Shown one piece after another: positions 1-12,394 of a stretch of 64,000 bases of DNA. The DNA is taken from assembly GCA_009760855.2 (NCBI GenBank), contig WPIO01000007.1:3117501-3181500 (forward strand), written 5' to 3'. The notes beneath the pieces were generated by a model. That model saw only the letters and a list, made by a program, of their open reading frames with translations. It was not told the origin of the DNA and made no database searches. A program made the translations under genes and the position numbers. The stretch is from Cristatella mucedo (lineage: Eukaryota; Bryozoa; Phylactolaemata; Cristatellidae). The stretch's first letter is position 1. The number at the start of each line of letters is the position of its first letter.

Positions 1-144
1 CGATCCCTTTGGTCACTGACTTCGTATTTCTCTTTATAGTGGAGCACGCACGAAGAAATGCTGCATGACAGTTGCATAGCACCCTAAGGTAACTAAATCA
101 CACTGTCTAGGCACTTAGCATATGATGGAAACAAAGTGTGCCAA

Positions 145-1245
145 CTGCTTAGCACTTATAATAATAATAAGAAGAAGAAAAAATGTGTATAGCATCCTCA
201 GATAACTTAATCTCTTTCTATACACTCTACATGTGCTGTAACAAAAGCATGACAGCTTCAGTAAGCATAAGCACACAAAAGATAATTCACACGGATCCAG
301 CCAATGCTGTGAGAAACAGGTGCGTTTCAGCATCTTTCTGAATGTAGTCGAGTCAAGTAATGTCGTTACATGCGCCGGGAGTGAGTTCCAGACTGGGAGC
401 ATATGAACTAAAAGCACGGCTTGCAAAGAATTCGAGGTCGGTTAAAGGCTCACAGATGACTACGTGCACGTCGTCAAAATGCATAAGCATGAATAGGAAA
501 ATTCACGAGATTAAGGCAAATGCCGTGGGTAACAAGTAGATTTATACATTCTTTTGTTAATATCGTCAAGTCAGGGGACACTGTGAAGCCAGTCGGCAGC
601 TGGTTCCAAGCTGGCTTTGGGACCACATGAACTGATGGCATGGTCTCCAAAAGATTTGAGGTTAGCTAGAGGCACAGCTAAACAACGATGACTCGGAAGG
701 GGGGCTGGTACAATGTGAAGCCGGATTGATAAGTATTTTGAATACTAAAGATAGGTATTCTGGAGCAAGAGAATGAAAGGACCTGACCTTAAAGTGAATA
801 TGCTGCTTGATGGTGGGCCGCTGTAGGTCAGTGAGAAGTGGTGTATTGTGGCAGTTGCTACATTCACGACATACAAGCCTAACTGCAGTTTTTCTGTCAA
901 CTGTATCTTATTGCACATGCATAAAGACCTGCAAGTCATGAGTTAAGTCTAAATGGAGTTCAAAAATGCATACATATGCCAGCTTGGTTGTGGTGTCCTT
1001 ATCAAACAACTACGAATGTTTGCAATGGCAAGATGCTGAAAATAGGTCGACTTGAGATTGGAGTTGATGTTGGCACCAAGTAAAGTCACGTTAGAAAAGG
1101 ATACCCAGATTTCGAGTCGGATGCTACAGAACATATGCAGGCCGAGAAAATTTCAAGGGTTGAACACTTTATAACTTCTGAATAACTCTAGGTTTGCCAT
1201 TGCTTTATTAAGTAGGCTTCATCATAATTCAATTTGAGAAATGTT
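145..1245 (-). mobile_element. LINE family 1, degraded 3' portion
   Basis: From its (ATT)n tail at 150 upward, the minus strand shows the family-1 tail, the 3' UTR and broken pieces of the reverse-transcriptase C-terminal region. Frames at 745-939 and 949-1134 correspond to the LQL..N..A.LV..RRSCHITPL and IRACL segments of better copies. Many stops and indels mark it as old. Confidence 0.7.
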
Positions 1246-1317
1246 ACTGCCATTCAGGTACACCTGTCACCAGTACAAGCTGAAAGGGTGCTAAGATAGA
1301 TATAAGATATATTTCAT

Positions 1318-1425
1318 TTGTTTAGCACCCTAAGAGAACCTGATCTCTATCCAGATTCTTTACGTATACCCCACAGCTCAAGCCCACGACCTTGGTCATT
1401 TAAAGCGAGTGAGCATCTAACCCTG
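1318..1425 (-). mobile_element. SINE family A copy, degraded
   Basis: Minus strand shows a tRNA-like head with the box-B-like GTGGGCTTGAGC and a tail equivalent to GAGATCAGGTTCTCTTAGGG, the LINE family-1 type end. Confidence 0.5.
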
Positions 1426-1807
1426 GGTCCTAACAAGGGCGGCTTATGAGAGTTCGATGTGCTTAATGGCACGAAGAGTTCAAAATATACGTACAGCCAT
1501 CTACATAAAAGATGAAATCCTAAATTGAGCTGGTCACGGATTCCTGATCATTGGCAAGCACTCACTACAGCTTGCTAAGATGAGCATGACTAAGGAGGTT
1601 GCTCCTAAGAGGCCCATGAATGCTCTGTTCCGACATGCCTTAGTGTCATGCTTTTTTCCCATGCAGTCGAATGCAAAGAGAAGCTTCAGGCAACCAGTGG
1701 CTGCCGCATGTGCAGGCAATCGAAAGCGATCGCAAGCACGGCTGCTTCTGAGATACTTGGAAAATATTAATGCTCAAACCATCTCACCCGTCACCACACC
1801 ACAAACA

Positions 1808-1988
1808 AAGAAATACTAGCTAATTTAACAGCCTCTTTGCATAGCGACAGAAGAGCCTTTACTGTTATCACCACCACTTGCAGTGGCAATAAAAGATCAC
1901 CCACTACAGGATTCGAACCCACGACTTCTGGAGCGATGTCGTGAATAGCAACCGCCTTACCTAGTGTGCCATCACGGCTCACCACCAC
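1808..1988 (-). mobile_element. SINE family B copy
   Basis: tRNA-derived: the minus strand has box-A-like GGCACACTAGGTAAGGCGG and a perfect box B GGTTCGAATCC, then the family body GATCTTTTATTGCCACTGCA and the end AAGGCTCTTCTGTCGCTATG. Its box B is the best preserved of the copies. Confidence 0.7.
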
Positions 1989-2085
1989 CCACTGTTTAGC
2001 GGGCTTGGTGGATAATACAGCCCACTGCTGCTACTAGCAGTTGGCCCAGTTGTATTTTGGAACTGGAGAAGGGCTATGAGGTTTA

Positions 2086-2092
<7 letters not shown>

Positions 2093-2138
<46 letters not shown>
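2093..2138. repeat. (GA)n microsatellite
   Basis: About 23 uninterrupted GA units. Confidence 0.95.
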
Positions 2139-2141
<3 letters not shown>

Positions 2142-2484
2142 CAATTTTTTTACCAGGCTGAGGTAGCCGAGAGAGACTTGTTTGCACCATACACGAGCAG
2201 AGCTAGCAGCACCAGCTGCATGTGTACAATCTTAAAACCGCAAGCTTGAACGCAAGTGCTGACACCAGCACCACTTGCACTGGAGTGCAAGTGGTTATGG
2301 TGTCAGCACGGTGGCGTGCTGGTGTCGCGCGCAAGCAGCTGCTCTTTCTCAGCTGCTTGCGCGATCACTAATCACTGTACATAGTCAGCGTTTCTTTGGT
2401 TGTCTCACGACCATCGTAGGAATCCAAGCTTAAATAAAGTCTCTTTGCTTGTTTAGCTTGATCTTTCAGCAGCGCTTGATCCTA

Positions 2485-4015
2485 CCAATCATCAAGTCCT
2501 TCTCGAGCGTCTCTCATCTTGCCTAGGCATAACACTTCACTGGTTCAGCTCCTATCTCAGTGAGAGACTTCAGAGTATCGATGCCAATGGACAAAGATAG
2601 TCCGATGAGACACTTAAGTATGAAGTATATCAAGGCTCTGTGCTTGGTCCGGTTCTTTCACGATTTATACTTTTCCTCTAGCCGATATGATTGCCAGGCA
2701 CAACCTAGGCTTTCACTTCTATGCAGATGAAAGTTGTACCTTGGCTTTGATCCCAGCCCTTCAGCAAGTCGAATTTTCTCAAATCTCTTGCTGCATGTAT
2801 TGATGACATCTACACATGGATGGCAGCAAACCTTTTTAAATTGAATGATGATAAAACCAACTCTCTAGTTATGGGCAACCATGTGTGATTCAGAAATTAG
2901 AAAACAATACGCTCACAATCGGCGATGCCAGCATGTCTCCTGTTGAATCTGCACGAAATCTAGGTGTCCTGTTTCCAAGTGACCTTTCATTAGATGGCCA
3001 CATCAGCTCCACAGTCAGACCTACTTTAAGCTACATAACTTTGCTAAAAATTAGGGCTTGCTTAGACAGTGATTAGACAGTGATACTTCATCCAAATTTG
3101 GCCATGCATGTATAACATCCCATCTCGACTTCTGCAACTCACTGCTTGCTGGTCTACCGGCCTGTGCAATCAGGCACTTGCAATTGGTGCAAAGCTCTAC
3201 AGCTAAGCGAGCCCGTAGTGCGTAGCGAAATTGCACATCACACCACTTCTCACTGCCCTGCACTGGCTCTCAAGCAAGCAGAGCATCAACTTCAAGATTC
3301 TGTCACTCCCTTTTAGGTCCCTTCATTCTTTAGCTCCAGCCTACCTATCAGAACTGCTCCCCGACGAGGCCAAGCATCGTACCACCGGCTTTTGTGAATA
3401 AAATCGTTTATGTACACCTCGTTCGAACCCCAAATCCTTTGGAGACAGCGCTTTTAGTTCGTATGCTCTCAAAGCCTGGAACTCACTTCCGACTGGCGTC
3501 AAGGCATCCCCTGACTTAACATTTAAAAAGAAGCTACAATTCACCTATTTATCACAGCATTGAGTGGGTCCGTGTGATTCGCCCTTTGTGTGATGACTCT
3601 ATGCATGTTGCCACTACAACTAATACGGTGTAGTCTATTTATAGATTTCGCTCACTTTCGGCTATGAGGACAGCGTCCATAGCAGCTAATTTGGCACTGT
3701 TTTGTCATCGTTTGGCACAGAGCCAGCTCACTCACTCCCTCTCATCCTGCTATGGGCACTATGCACATAGCAGAAAGTGTGCTGGCTCTATGAAAAAACG
3801 CCGGGGTATTAGCTGGCCACTAACCATAGTTACCTGTTGACCCTGTGCATGTCACCTCTAAACATGTTATGCTTGTTGACATGGCGCATGTTATGACTAA
3901 CCATTTGATCAAGCCTCCTTAACAGCATATGTAAAGTGCCTAGAAAGGGATTAAGTTCTCTGAGGGCACTATACAAATGTATTATTATCATTATTATTTT
4001 TACTATTACTATTAT
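2485..4015 (+). mobile_element. LINE family 1, degraded RT-to-3' end copy
   Basis: Starts in the segment equivalent to LLERLSSRLGIT and runs through the RT palm, the RNLGV block (near 2955), the C-terminal block and the 3' UTR. It ends in the tail at 3935-3985 with (ATT)n-like repeats. The open frame is broken repeatedly. Its tail stem is GTGCC/GGCAC instead of GCGCC/GGCGC, a paired change. Confidence 0.75.
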
Positions 4016-4764
4016 TATAGGGGCAACCGGCAGCAAGCTTGCAGAGTGGTGGTTTACAGCTGCTTCAGCACCAGCACCACATATCATAGTAGCCCGTTGC
4101 TTGCAAACTTGCAGCTTTTATTGCGGCCACAAATCACTCAAGTTCATTTCGTGGGCAAAAACTATGCAGAGACCAACTTCGTCGGCATTCGGACCTAGCC
4201 AAAGGCTTCACTAGCAGCATGCTGGCTCCCTCTAGCGAAGACCACCTCTCCCCAACCAGCAGCAGCCACCTGATCGCCCACTGGGCACCGTCGAGCTGGA
4301 ATGGAAGCAGCAGACGGTGCTCGGGGCTTCTTTGTAACAACCGACCGGGCAGCCTAGCAGTGCTGGGAGGTTAGGGGTTTCGGCAGCAGAATGCCGGATT
4401 CAGCCCACACACACAACTCACTCGACCAGCTGTCAAACGAGCAAAGCTACCAACCTGGTGAGCCGGCCACACGGCCGAGGTCAAACATATCGCTAACTGC
4501 TCGAGAACAGCAGTCTCCAGCCTAGTGTTTACCTTGCCAGACCACTGGGCCGAACAGCTCAGCTGAGCTGGCTGCATGTGGTTACACTTGGGTCGCCAGC
4601 CTCCCGCCGGCTCATCCTCTGAGTCAGGCATGGGCAGCCGGTGCTGCTGCTATCAAGCTTCACTCAGCTGAGTCTGGGCCTCTCTCCTCCTCATCCTTCA
4701 TCCTCGACCTGCGGTGCGGCTCCTGCAGTGAAGCTAGACTCCTGCTAGGGCTGGCCACATAATT

Positions 4765-4905
4765 CATTCGTATAGCGCCGTAAGAGAACTGCATCCCTAT
4801 TCAGACACTTCACATTTGCCACAGGGCTTGAGCTAACGGCCTCGGCCACACCTTGGTCCGGGCTAGCATTTTAACCACTGAGCCAAACCGGCTGGCCATT
4901 GCCTG
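4765..4905 (-). mobile_element. SINE family A copy
   Basis: Minus strand: GGTTTGGCTCAGTGGTTAAA (box A region), a region corresponding to the box B, CTGAATAGGGATGCAGTTCT, then the family-1 type tail (CTTACGGCGCTATACGAATG). Confidence 0.65.
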
Positions 4906-5867
4906 GGCCATTGCTTGGTGGTAGGCTGCTGGCCTCCAGCCAAGCTGTACCAAACCGGAGACGATAGAAAAAAAAAACTAGCTTGAAAACGATGCTTTTA
5001 CCCGGTAAGACGCCAGAACGACTTGTCGGGGCTCCCACAGCTGCCTGAGAGCGATGCCACACCCAACGTGAGGTGCCAACGGATGGGCTGCCACTGGCAA
5101 CCTGACGGCCGGCAGGCCGGGCTAGCATCGGTTGGCAAACAGATGCCTCGCTAATGTCGGCGCATTGAAATTACGCCCAAATCTTAGGCCGACGGCTGAC
5201 AAAGAGTGCCAAGCAGTACATCAGCACACAGCGGATCTCAGAGGCCGTAGTGGTTCGATGCTGCCCACGGAAGTTTATACTCTTACAGCACCGCAGGCAG
5301 TGGCCGACCAACAAGCAACTACGAGAAAATGGTCAACCCGCCCGTGAGTCTAAGCTTAACAAAAAGACTCTCCCCGGCGCCGTTCGGAAGTTCCTAAATG
5401 GCGCAGAATAGTGCTCGAGCTGGCCTGCGGATGTAAGACCACCCTGAAACGGTTCTTCTCGGGAGTATGCTGCCGAGATCGACAGAGCCAGCAGTGTGGC
5501 ATGCAAGGCATGCCCAATTCGTGCAAGGGGCTCCTCAGTTCTGATTGGCTCGTGCCGTCAGCCAGTATTAAACCACCTTCTCATTACTCCTCCCTCCACC
5601 CCCTCCCTCCCAGCTGACTGGTAAAACTCCTTCCCAGCCATCCTAAAAGAAACTTGAGTGCACACACACGTCGTCGAGGCGAAGGATGGGAAATGAGTGA
5701 GCTAAGCTCGCGGCATCATCACCAACACTCGGCATGCATGGTGGCCAATGCGAACCGGCATCTGCAGTCCATCCTCAAGAGCAACGACAAGCCACTTAAT
5801 GGCACCAGCAGCCAGCTTGCTTCAAAAAGCCTAGCGGTTGCAAGAAAAAAGTAAAATATAATCCATT
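4906..5867. other. No recognisable gene
   Basis: Moderately GC-rich sequence with short frames on both strands, none with domains or convincing splice sites. Confidence 0.4.
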
Positions 5868-5945
5868 GGAATAGCCCTTTAAGAGAACCTAATCTCCCAG
5901 GCGCAATACATGTGCGCCGAGCCTAAAACCTTGAGTTGCCGGTGG
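5868..5945 (-). mobile_element. SINE family A, partial
   Basis: Short minus-strand match to the tail and middle of the family (GAGATTAGGTTCTCTTAAAG). The head is not recognisable. Confidence 0.35.
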
Positions 5946-6185
5946 TGCCTCGGCTAGTCGGTGCTGCTGCTGCCTCTTTCATTTTGCAATTGCATATCAT
6001 ATTAATTCAATAATAGCACACTACATCCTGGACCAAACGTGCCTCTGGTTTAATCTAGTCAACAGGGCACCTCTACAGGGCACCTATAATGTAATTATTT
6101 CTTGAAAGGCTGACAGAAAGGCCTATCTTCTCGTCGATGTTGTATACAGCACACATAAGCACACGTGCGCATTTGTGAGCATGCA

Positions 6186-6325
<140 letters not shown>

Positions 6326-6605
6326 CGTGCAAGTATAATATGATATGTAGGTATAAATGTAGGTATAGATTTGAATTCGAGTACTTGTGCACCTGGACTT
6401 ATGCATGGACATCAGTGTGCAAAACACTTATATGACATTTGCATAACGCCCAAACCAAATTACGTGTCTCTTTCGATGGCACTTTACATATGCTGAAAAG
6501 GAAGCATCCACATACCTACGTATATGGCTCTGCAAGGACAAATTATGCACGATAATGCCGGCTTTCATACACGTGTGAAATCTAATACCAGTTGCTCCTA
6601 CCACG

Positions 6606-6607
<2 letters not shown>

Positions 6608-6644
<37 letters not shown>

Positions 6645-6684
6645 ACACGCACACAAACACACACACACACACACACACACACAT
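6608..6684. repeat. (CA)n microsatellite
   Basis: CA tract with scattered AA and GC interruptions, 280 bp from the previous one. Confidence 0.95.
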
Positions 6685-7262
6685 AAGTGCCACGCCTCGG
6701 TGTATGCAAGAGTACACCCTCACCCACAGGTGCAAGCATCATGCTCAACTGCATCAATACTCCTTCGTAGCCCATGAGGCCTTAACATTAACTGAACATG
6801 GCCTTTATGTATTTCGACATGATAGGCAAACAGTAAGTGACAAGCATGGCCATGAGGCACCCAGCCTTGACTGGTACGGTGGCCAAGGTGATCGTACATG
6901 GCACACACGGCCACCTAGGGAGAAAGTGAGACGATCCATATGGATGGTGCGCTGGCCTGTGACTGCCCATGCTACTGGTCGGCTCCCCTTCCGATGGAAG
7001 CAGTCCCCAGCTGGTGGCTAAGCAAGCGACCGGCTGGCTGGAAGCTGGGCCGGCTGCCGCCAGCTGCTGCAAGCGATTCACTCAAGAGCAAGAGAAGTGA
7101 CACACGCAGTCAACGCAGGCATGCACACACTCATGCTAACGAAACCATAGCACACTCAGTCAACGCATGCGCTCATGCTAACGAAATCATCGCTGCACAG
7201 GTGGTTCAACGAAACACACCGATTGCCGGCGGTGGAGTAAACTAATGCAATCAAAAAATCAC

Positions 7263-7600
7263 CGCATAATAATAATAATAATAATGCACTTGATAAAGCG
7301 CCCTCAGAGAACTTAATCTCTTTCTAGGCACTTTACATTTGCTGTAAAGGGAAATGCAATTGAATGGTAAGTAAAATCATGCTTGATAAACAAACAAAAT
7401 GAATAATATGGTTAGGGGTGACATGCACAGGGTCAGCATGCAAATGTGGTTAGTGGCAGCATGCACAGTGTCAGCATGCATAAGCACATCAAGGACGTAT
7501 CACAGTGACCCACTAAATGCTGTCCTAAATAGGTGTGTTTTTAAGTTCTTTTTAAATGTGGTCAGGTCAGGGGATGTTCTGACGCAGGTCATGCTCTCAG
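7263..7600 (-). mobile_element. LINE family 1, 3' end fragment
   Basis: (ATT)n at 7267-7283, the tail, the 3' UTR and the C-terminal codons (KTHLF, TAFSG) on the minus strand. It breaks off just before the myosin exon region. Confidence 0.8.
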
Positions 7601-7699
7601 TCCATTCATTCAACAACGGCATGTGGCGCAAGTTCCTTTCTTTGGCACCATTTCCGCTGGGGTTCGGGCAAACGTCCGGGAGCTCAAGAGCATGTAGGT

Positions 7700-10600
7700 T
7701 GCTCGCTCGCTCAAGGCTTGTGTCGATGCACTCCACAATCGGCCAACGGTGTAAACGGCAGTGGCCACAAAAGAGCTATCTCGCAGCAGCAGCGGCTAGC
7801 GGCTGTGCAGCTGCAGCGCATCGAAGCATCATCAGCCCGAAACGGGCGCCTCTCTCGCCTTTGCGCAAGAGGCTCGTACGCCAGCCGGACAGAGCTGCGA
7901 CAGCGCCGGGGGCCTTACCTCCAGGACAGGGCCGGCACCGAGCAGCGTGCTCTCTACTCCGGCACCGTTGCTGACGGCTGCGCCCTTGTGGCTGAGGTGG
8001 GTCAGATGGTGGAGCAGGAAGTTGGTATTCTCCGTCTTGCCGGAGCCCGACTCGCCGGAGATGACCACGCACTGGCTCTGCCGCGTCTCGATCATCGAGT
8101 GGAAAGCCGCGTCGGCGACGGCAAAGATGTGCGGCGGAAGGTCGCCGAGCCGCCGCCCCTCGTACATGCGCACGTACTTGGGATTGTAGACGGGAAAGAA
8201 TTGGAACGGGTTGACCGCGACCAGGATCGAGCCGACGTACGTGTAGGCGTTTCGGTCGGAGAAGCGCTGCCGAAGGTTGTGCAGCATCGACCGCTCGTCG
8301 AGACTCGGCAAGCGGCACAGGTCCGCGCAGTCGGCGCCGTCCCAGCGCTGGTCGAGAAAGGCGACCAGAAAGGGATCCGGCGGCACGCCAGCGTTCGAGC
8401 ACTCGCTCCACGTCAGCGTGCGCAGCATTCCGGCTGCTACTGCCGTCTGCAGAGTGGCGGTGGCGGCCGGGCTGCTGCCCGCCGACACCGCAGCCATGCC
8501 GCTGCCCGCAGCCACCACCGCTGCTGCGGTGGCAGCCACTGCGGGGTCACCGGGTTCGGTATGCGCTGGTGACGTGGCGACCGCAGCTGCACTGCAGCTG
8601 CCTCCGGCAGCGGCAGCCGGGCCAACGGCAGTCGGGGCGTCCTTGCGGACAAGATAGAAGCGGTATTCGGCTTCGAGGTCCTCGGGCAGGCTGGCAGCGG
8701 CTGGCGTGGCCTGTGGCCAGAGCGACTGGATACGGTGCGGCAGCTGGGTCGGCTCCAGGCGCCGGGCCTTTCGTGGCTGCCCGTGCGAGACGAACACCTC
8801 GGCCAGCTCGAAGCCGTGCGGGTTGACGAGCCTGGCCTTGGTGGCTGCTGCTCGCACGACGTCGTGCGCGCTGGCGCACTCGTCGACAAGCACCGCCACG
8901 CATGGCTCCTGCGCACTCTTGATGCCATCCGATATGTAAACCGTCAGCTGCACCGTCCTAGCAGAGGCAGCAGCGGCGGCCACCGCCATCATCACGACAG
9001 CGCTGGCACACGCATCGCCTCGGACGGCCAACTGCGTTCCTACTCTCTGTTTCAGCCGTCGGACGCGTTCAGCACGCACGCCTGCGTCCTAGCACGTTCT
9101 TCTGGCCAGCACCTGTCAAAAATTGCAACCCAGCCTGATATTGACCTGTCGTGCGACACGGCGTCCGGCGACGGCAGCCGAGCGTTCAGCAGTTCGCCCG
9201 GAGTCAGCTACAGGCCGGCCGGCGTCGCGCGTGCGATCCTAAAACGCCAGCCGTCATGATAAAAAGCAAGTCCTGAACCTAGGGTATCGATCCGAACCTC
9301 CTGCTGCGTAATGGGTCATACCAATTTCCTCTAATTACAGGTACTAGATACAAGTTACGGGGGCCGACACCGTCGATACAACGCTGCCACTAAGACCGCC
9401 CTCGAGCACGAAGCATTTCGCGACCTGCTACCGGGCCGCGTCGGCGAACGCACGCTCGCGCGAGCGCGAACGAGCCGAGCAGCAGCAGCAGACCGGATGA
9501 AGCACGAACGAACTCGCAAGGGTCAGCGCGGCCGGCGTACCGGCGGTGCCGCGAGCAGCAGAGGCGTTCCCTTCCGCGTTTGGATTAAAGGCAGTGGCAG
9601 CGGCCCGCCCCGGAGTACGGCTCCGTTAGCACGGCGCCTCGACCGCGACCGTCCCGACCTAACGGCGACGGGTAAAAGCCTTGAGCTCGCTAGGAGTCGA
9701 CTCTGGGTCGCTACCTTGGCGGCGGCGGCAGTGTGGGGGCGCCTAGGCCGGACGACGCCGAGCAAGCCTAAGGCGCTCCCGCGTGATGTAAGTCAACTCG
9801 CTCGGCGAGTTCGGGCCCTCCGCCGCGGCGCTTCTACAGCAGAGAAACGTCACGAACGAGTCGTTCATACGTACGTAACACCGACCTCGGAACCGCGCCG
9901 GCTAGGCACGAGTCGCGCGCGACTGATGGCGATGTGACTAAGTCGCTTCCAAAGCGGAAGTCGGCTCTTCACAGCTTCGCTCGGACGGTGGCTGGAGTCT
10001 GCTACTCTGTCGCGCGGTCGCTCGGGCGTCGGGCTGCTGTCGGCTGCCGCGGCTGTGCGCTGCCGAGCGCGAGCGACGATACACTCGCGCCCACGTCGAG
10101 CGAATGTCGCGAGAATGCGAGCGTTCTGCCGCCGGTTTCCGGTCGACTGCGTCGCATTCGCACGCTCGCTGTCTGCGCCTGGGGATGGGGGTGTGGCGGC
10201 GCGGGGTCGGCAGCTGGAGCGGGCCACCGGGTCGACTAAACCAGCCGACCGCAACCGCGGCAGCGAGTGGCAAGTAAGCTCGCCACTAGCGCCGCGAACG
10301 GGAAACGCACGTCTCTGGCGCTCCATTGCGCCGCGCCAGCGGCACAAGCCAGAGACCGGGGCTTGACGCCGCGGCAGTCGGGTGGCGGAATTGCCCCTCT
10401 ACCTCTGTCCTCACTCGGCCCGCCCGGTCGATCTCGGCCGGGTCGCACGTAACGAACGTCTCGCTTGAGTTTCGCGAGCTGACGCGCTACGTGCGCCAGC
10501 GACTTCTCGACGACGGCGGCAGCGAGTGGGGACAGATAGCTGCGGCGAGACCGTCGCATCCGGTACGAGTCGCCGAGGCGAGAGGGAGGCTCGCGGCACC

Positions 10601-11300
10601 GCCACCTGTTGCCTGCCGCGATCGATTTGAATTAGCGGCGGCAGTGCAGGGAAGTCGGCGACCGCGTGCCGCCGGCTGCACGCAGCGCGGATGCGAAGCT
10701 GAACGGGCTCCATGTCGATTGTCCGCGACATTGAGCCCGTTCGGCTTTGCGAGTGCGAGACGTTAACGAGAGCGTAACGACCGAATGAACGCCGACTGGT
10801 GTGGTGGTGACCCTCGCGACCGATGTGTCGGGGGGTCGTCATTGGTCATTTAGCGAAATGGCAAATAGCTGTAGCCGTAAGTGAATGGGCACGCCGACTA
10901 GATAGCGGGATAGCTAGGAGCACCAAGCACACGCGGTCGGCAGTTAGCGAGAGGGACGAATGCCTCGCGACGCGCTTGAAAGATAGGAAAAACTAGACTT
11001 CCGCCGCCGACGGTCGTGGATTCCCTTCGGGGGAGGGTGAGCTCCTCGGACTCGTTTCCTGCGAAAAAGAGGTCGCACAGTCGCGGGCCGGATTAAACTC
11101 CCGAGAATGATACAGAGCTATTCTCCCTCTTTGCTTTCATACTGAGACACGCTCTCGCGCGCCCACACTCGTGCACGTACACCCAACGTCTCGCTGGCTG
11201 AAATAGCTATTAAGGCGCTCGCTCGTGTGTCCGCCTCCACCTACTTAACCACGCTCCTTCCTGCTTAAAGCGTTCGAAGCCATCGAATCTCTTGGATCTC
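7700..11300. promoter_or_regulatory. GC/CpG-rich block, probable promoter island of the myosin IX gene
   Basis: Base composition changes sharply here: dense CG dinucleotides (for example around 9420-9500 and 9890-10560) against an AT-richer, CpG-poor surrounding. It covers the myosin first exon and about 2.3 kb upstream of it. Several long overlapping open frames exist on both strands at 9.5-10.8 kb, but none has recognisable domains; open frames are expected by chance at this GC content. Promoter role is inferred from position. A divergent plus-strand transcript is possible but unsupported. Confidence 0.5.
7919..8992 (-). CDS. MYO9: Class IX unconventional myosin, first coding exon (partial gene)
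   Basis: Encodes the N-terminal 358 residues of a myosin IX, a single-headed actin motor whose tail carries a RhoGAP domain in this family. Seen: residues 12-114 form an RA/ubiquitin-like region. An Ala-rich, low-complexity linker (about 120-190) follows. Then the motor begins, with [34 protein letters not shown] and the P-loop GESGSGKT at 313-320. The exon ends after GAGPVLE at a strong splice donor (GAG|gtaagg, read on the minus strand). I chose the first of two adjacent ATG codons (8992, 8989); the frame stays open upstream to about 9079 only through a GTG. The RA-then-motor order and the wording of the motor start fit class IX rather than other myosins. The next exon (expected to begin AFGNAKT-like) is not visible, so the rest lies beyond the window start. 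The linker is longer and richer in Ala than I expect for vertebrate MYO9. Confidence 0.9.
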
Positions 11301-11431
11301 CGCGCACGTGCTCATGTCTCCTTCTTTATGGATTCTTTCCCCTGCCCTGAGCGGCCGCGTCCTGCCACCGCCCACTTACTTCACTAAGGTTTATGAGAAA
11401 TTCAATATCCTCGTCAATAATACAGTAATGC

Positions 11432-11515
11432 TTTCTATACAGCATCTGTGAAGTGCCTAGAAAGAGATTCGGTTTTCGAGGGTGCTGTACAAATGTATCG
11501 TTATTATTGTTATTA
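11432..11515 (+). mobile_element. Solo LINE family-1 tail
   Basis: Only the last ~80 bp of the family: AAGTGCCTAGAAAGAGATTC, then a variant right arm and (ATT)n. Either an extreme 5' truncation or the end of a decayed SINE A. Confidence 0.6.
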
Positions 11516-11649
11516 GTAACCCTCGCTCACAGTGCGAACCGCTTGCAATAGGTAAGAGATCTGAGATCGCTGATTTTTACGAGTGGCCAGCAAAACGCGA
11601 GGCGAGGGGGTAAAGAGGGCTAAAGATGTGTCCCTTCAGGGTACAGCTT

Positions 11650-11715
11650 CCTTCGCAGCATATTTAAGGTGTTTAGGCAGAGATTGAGTTCTCTGGGAGT
11701 GCTATACTATTATCA
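11650..11715 (+). mobile_element. Solo LINE family-1 tail, diverged
   Basis: AGAGATTGAGTTCTCTGGGA flanked by remnants of the outer stem, directly followed by a SINE B. Confidence 0.5.
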
Positions 11716-11895
11716 GTGGTCGGCGAGCTGCGATAGCACACTAGGTGAGGCGGCTGCTTTTCACGACCTCGGTCCCGAGGTCGTGAAATCGAATCCTGTG
11801 GCGGGCGATCCTTTATCGCCACTGCAAATGGCGGCGATAGCCGTAAAGGCTCTTCTGTCGCTACACAAAAGAGTCTGTTGAATCAGCTAGTATTC
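11716..11895 (+). mobile_element. SINE family B copy
   Basis: Head AGCACACTAGGTGAGGCGGC, a perfect 13-bp-arm hairpin at 11760-11787 (ttcacgacctcgg and its complement), box-B-like ATCGAATCC, body GCGGGCGATCCTTTATCGCC, end CTCTTCTGTCGCTACACAAA. An (ATT)-rich tail follows to 11935. Confidence 0.8.
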
Positions 11896-12394
11896 CTTTT
11901 ATTATGATTATTATGATTATTATTAGTATTAGCCGTGGGCGGGCTTGGGCTTATACAGCCGTTCAAGCCCTCGGAACTGTCGAGAGTCTCACAGGGCGCC
12001 GTCCTTTAGAAGCTTACAGCCCCTTAGGGGGGGGGTCGGGCCTACCGGATTTGTGGAGAGTGGTCAGTGACTGGTGCAAAAAGCGATTCGAGGCACGGCG
12101 ACGAGCGAGCTCTTCGGTGGGACAAAGAGGCCCCGAAGGGCGGCATTATATAAGGATTGTGCTCATCGCTCTAGCTGCTCCGAGTCGGTCTCCTATGGCG
12201 AGTCCTCAGGCTTCTACGATCTTCCGGTCGAGGCAGTGCACGATTTACTCTTTTAAATTAGCTTCAAAGATTGCTAAGCAGCGACGAACTACTAGCGCCT
12301 GCCGTTGAAAATCGTCGTAGCATGTTAACGTTAATGTAGCGCATCTCGGTCTGTAACTCCGAAAAGCCACATGGACTAAAGAGGTTTAACGCTG

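Noticed and set aside
1890-1960. Possible tRNA gene because of a perfect GGTTCGAATCC box
   Set aside because: No acceptor stem or anticodon arm can be formed and the same body and tail occur in other SINE B copies.
7718-8572. Plus-strand frame of 284 codons over the myosin exon
   Set aside because: It is the antisense shadow of the myosin IX coding exon, which has clear family motifs on the minus strand.
9497-10842. Several frames of 100-160 codons on both strands in the CpG-rich block
   Set aside because: Arg/Ala/Ser-rich, mutually overlapping, no domains, no consistent splice sites; chance frames in GC-rich DNA upstream of the myosin gene.
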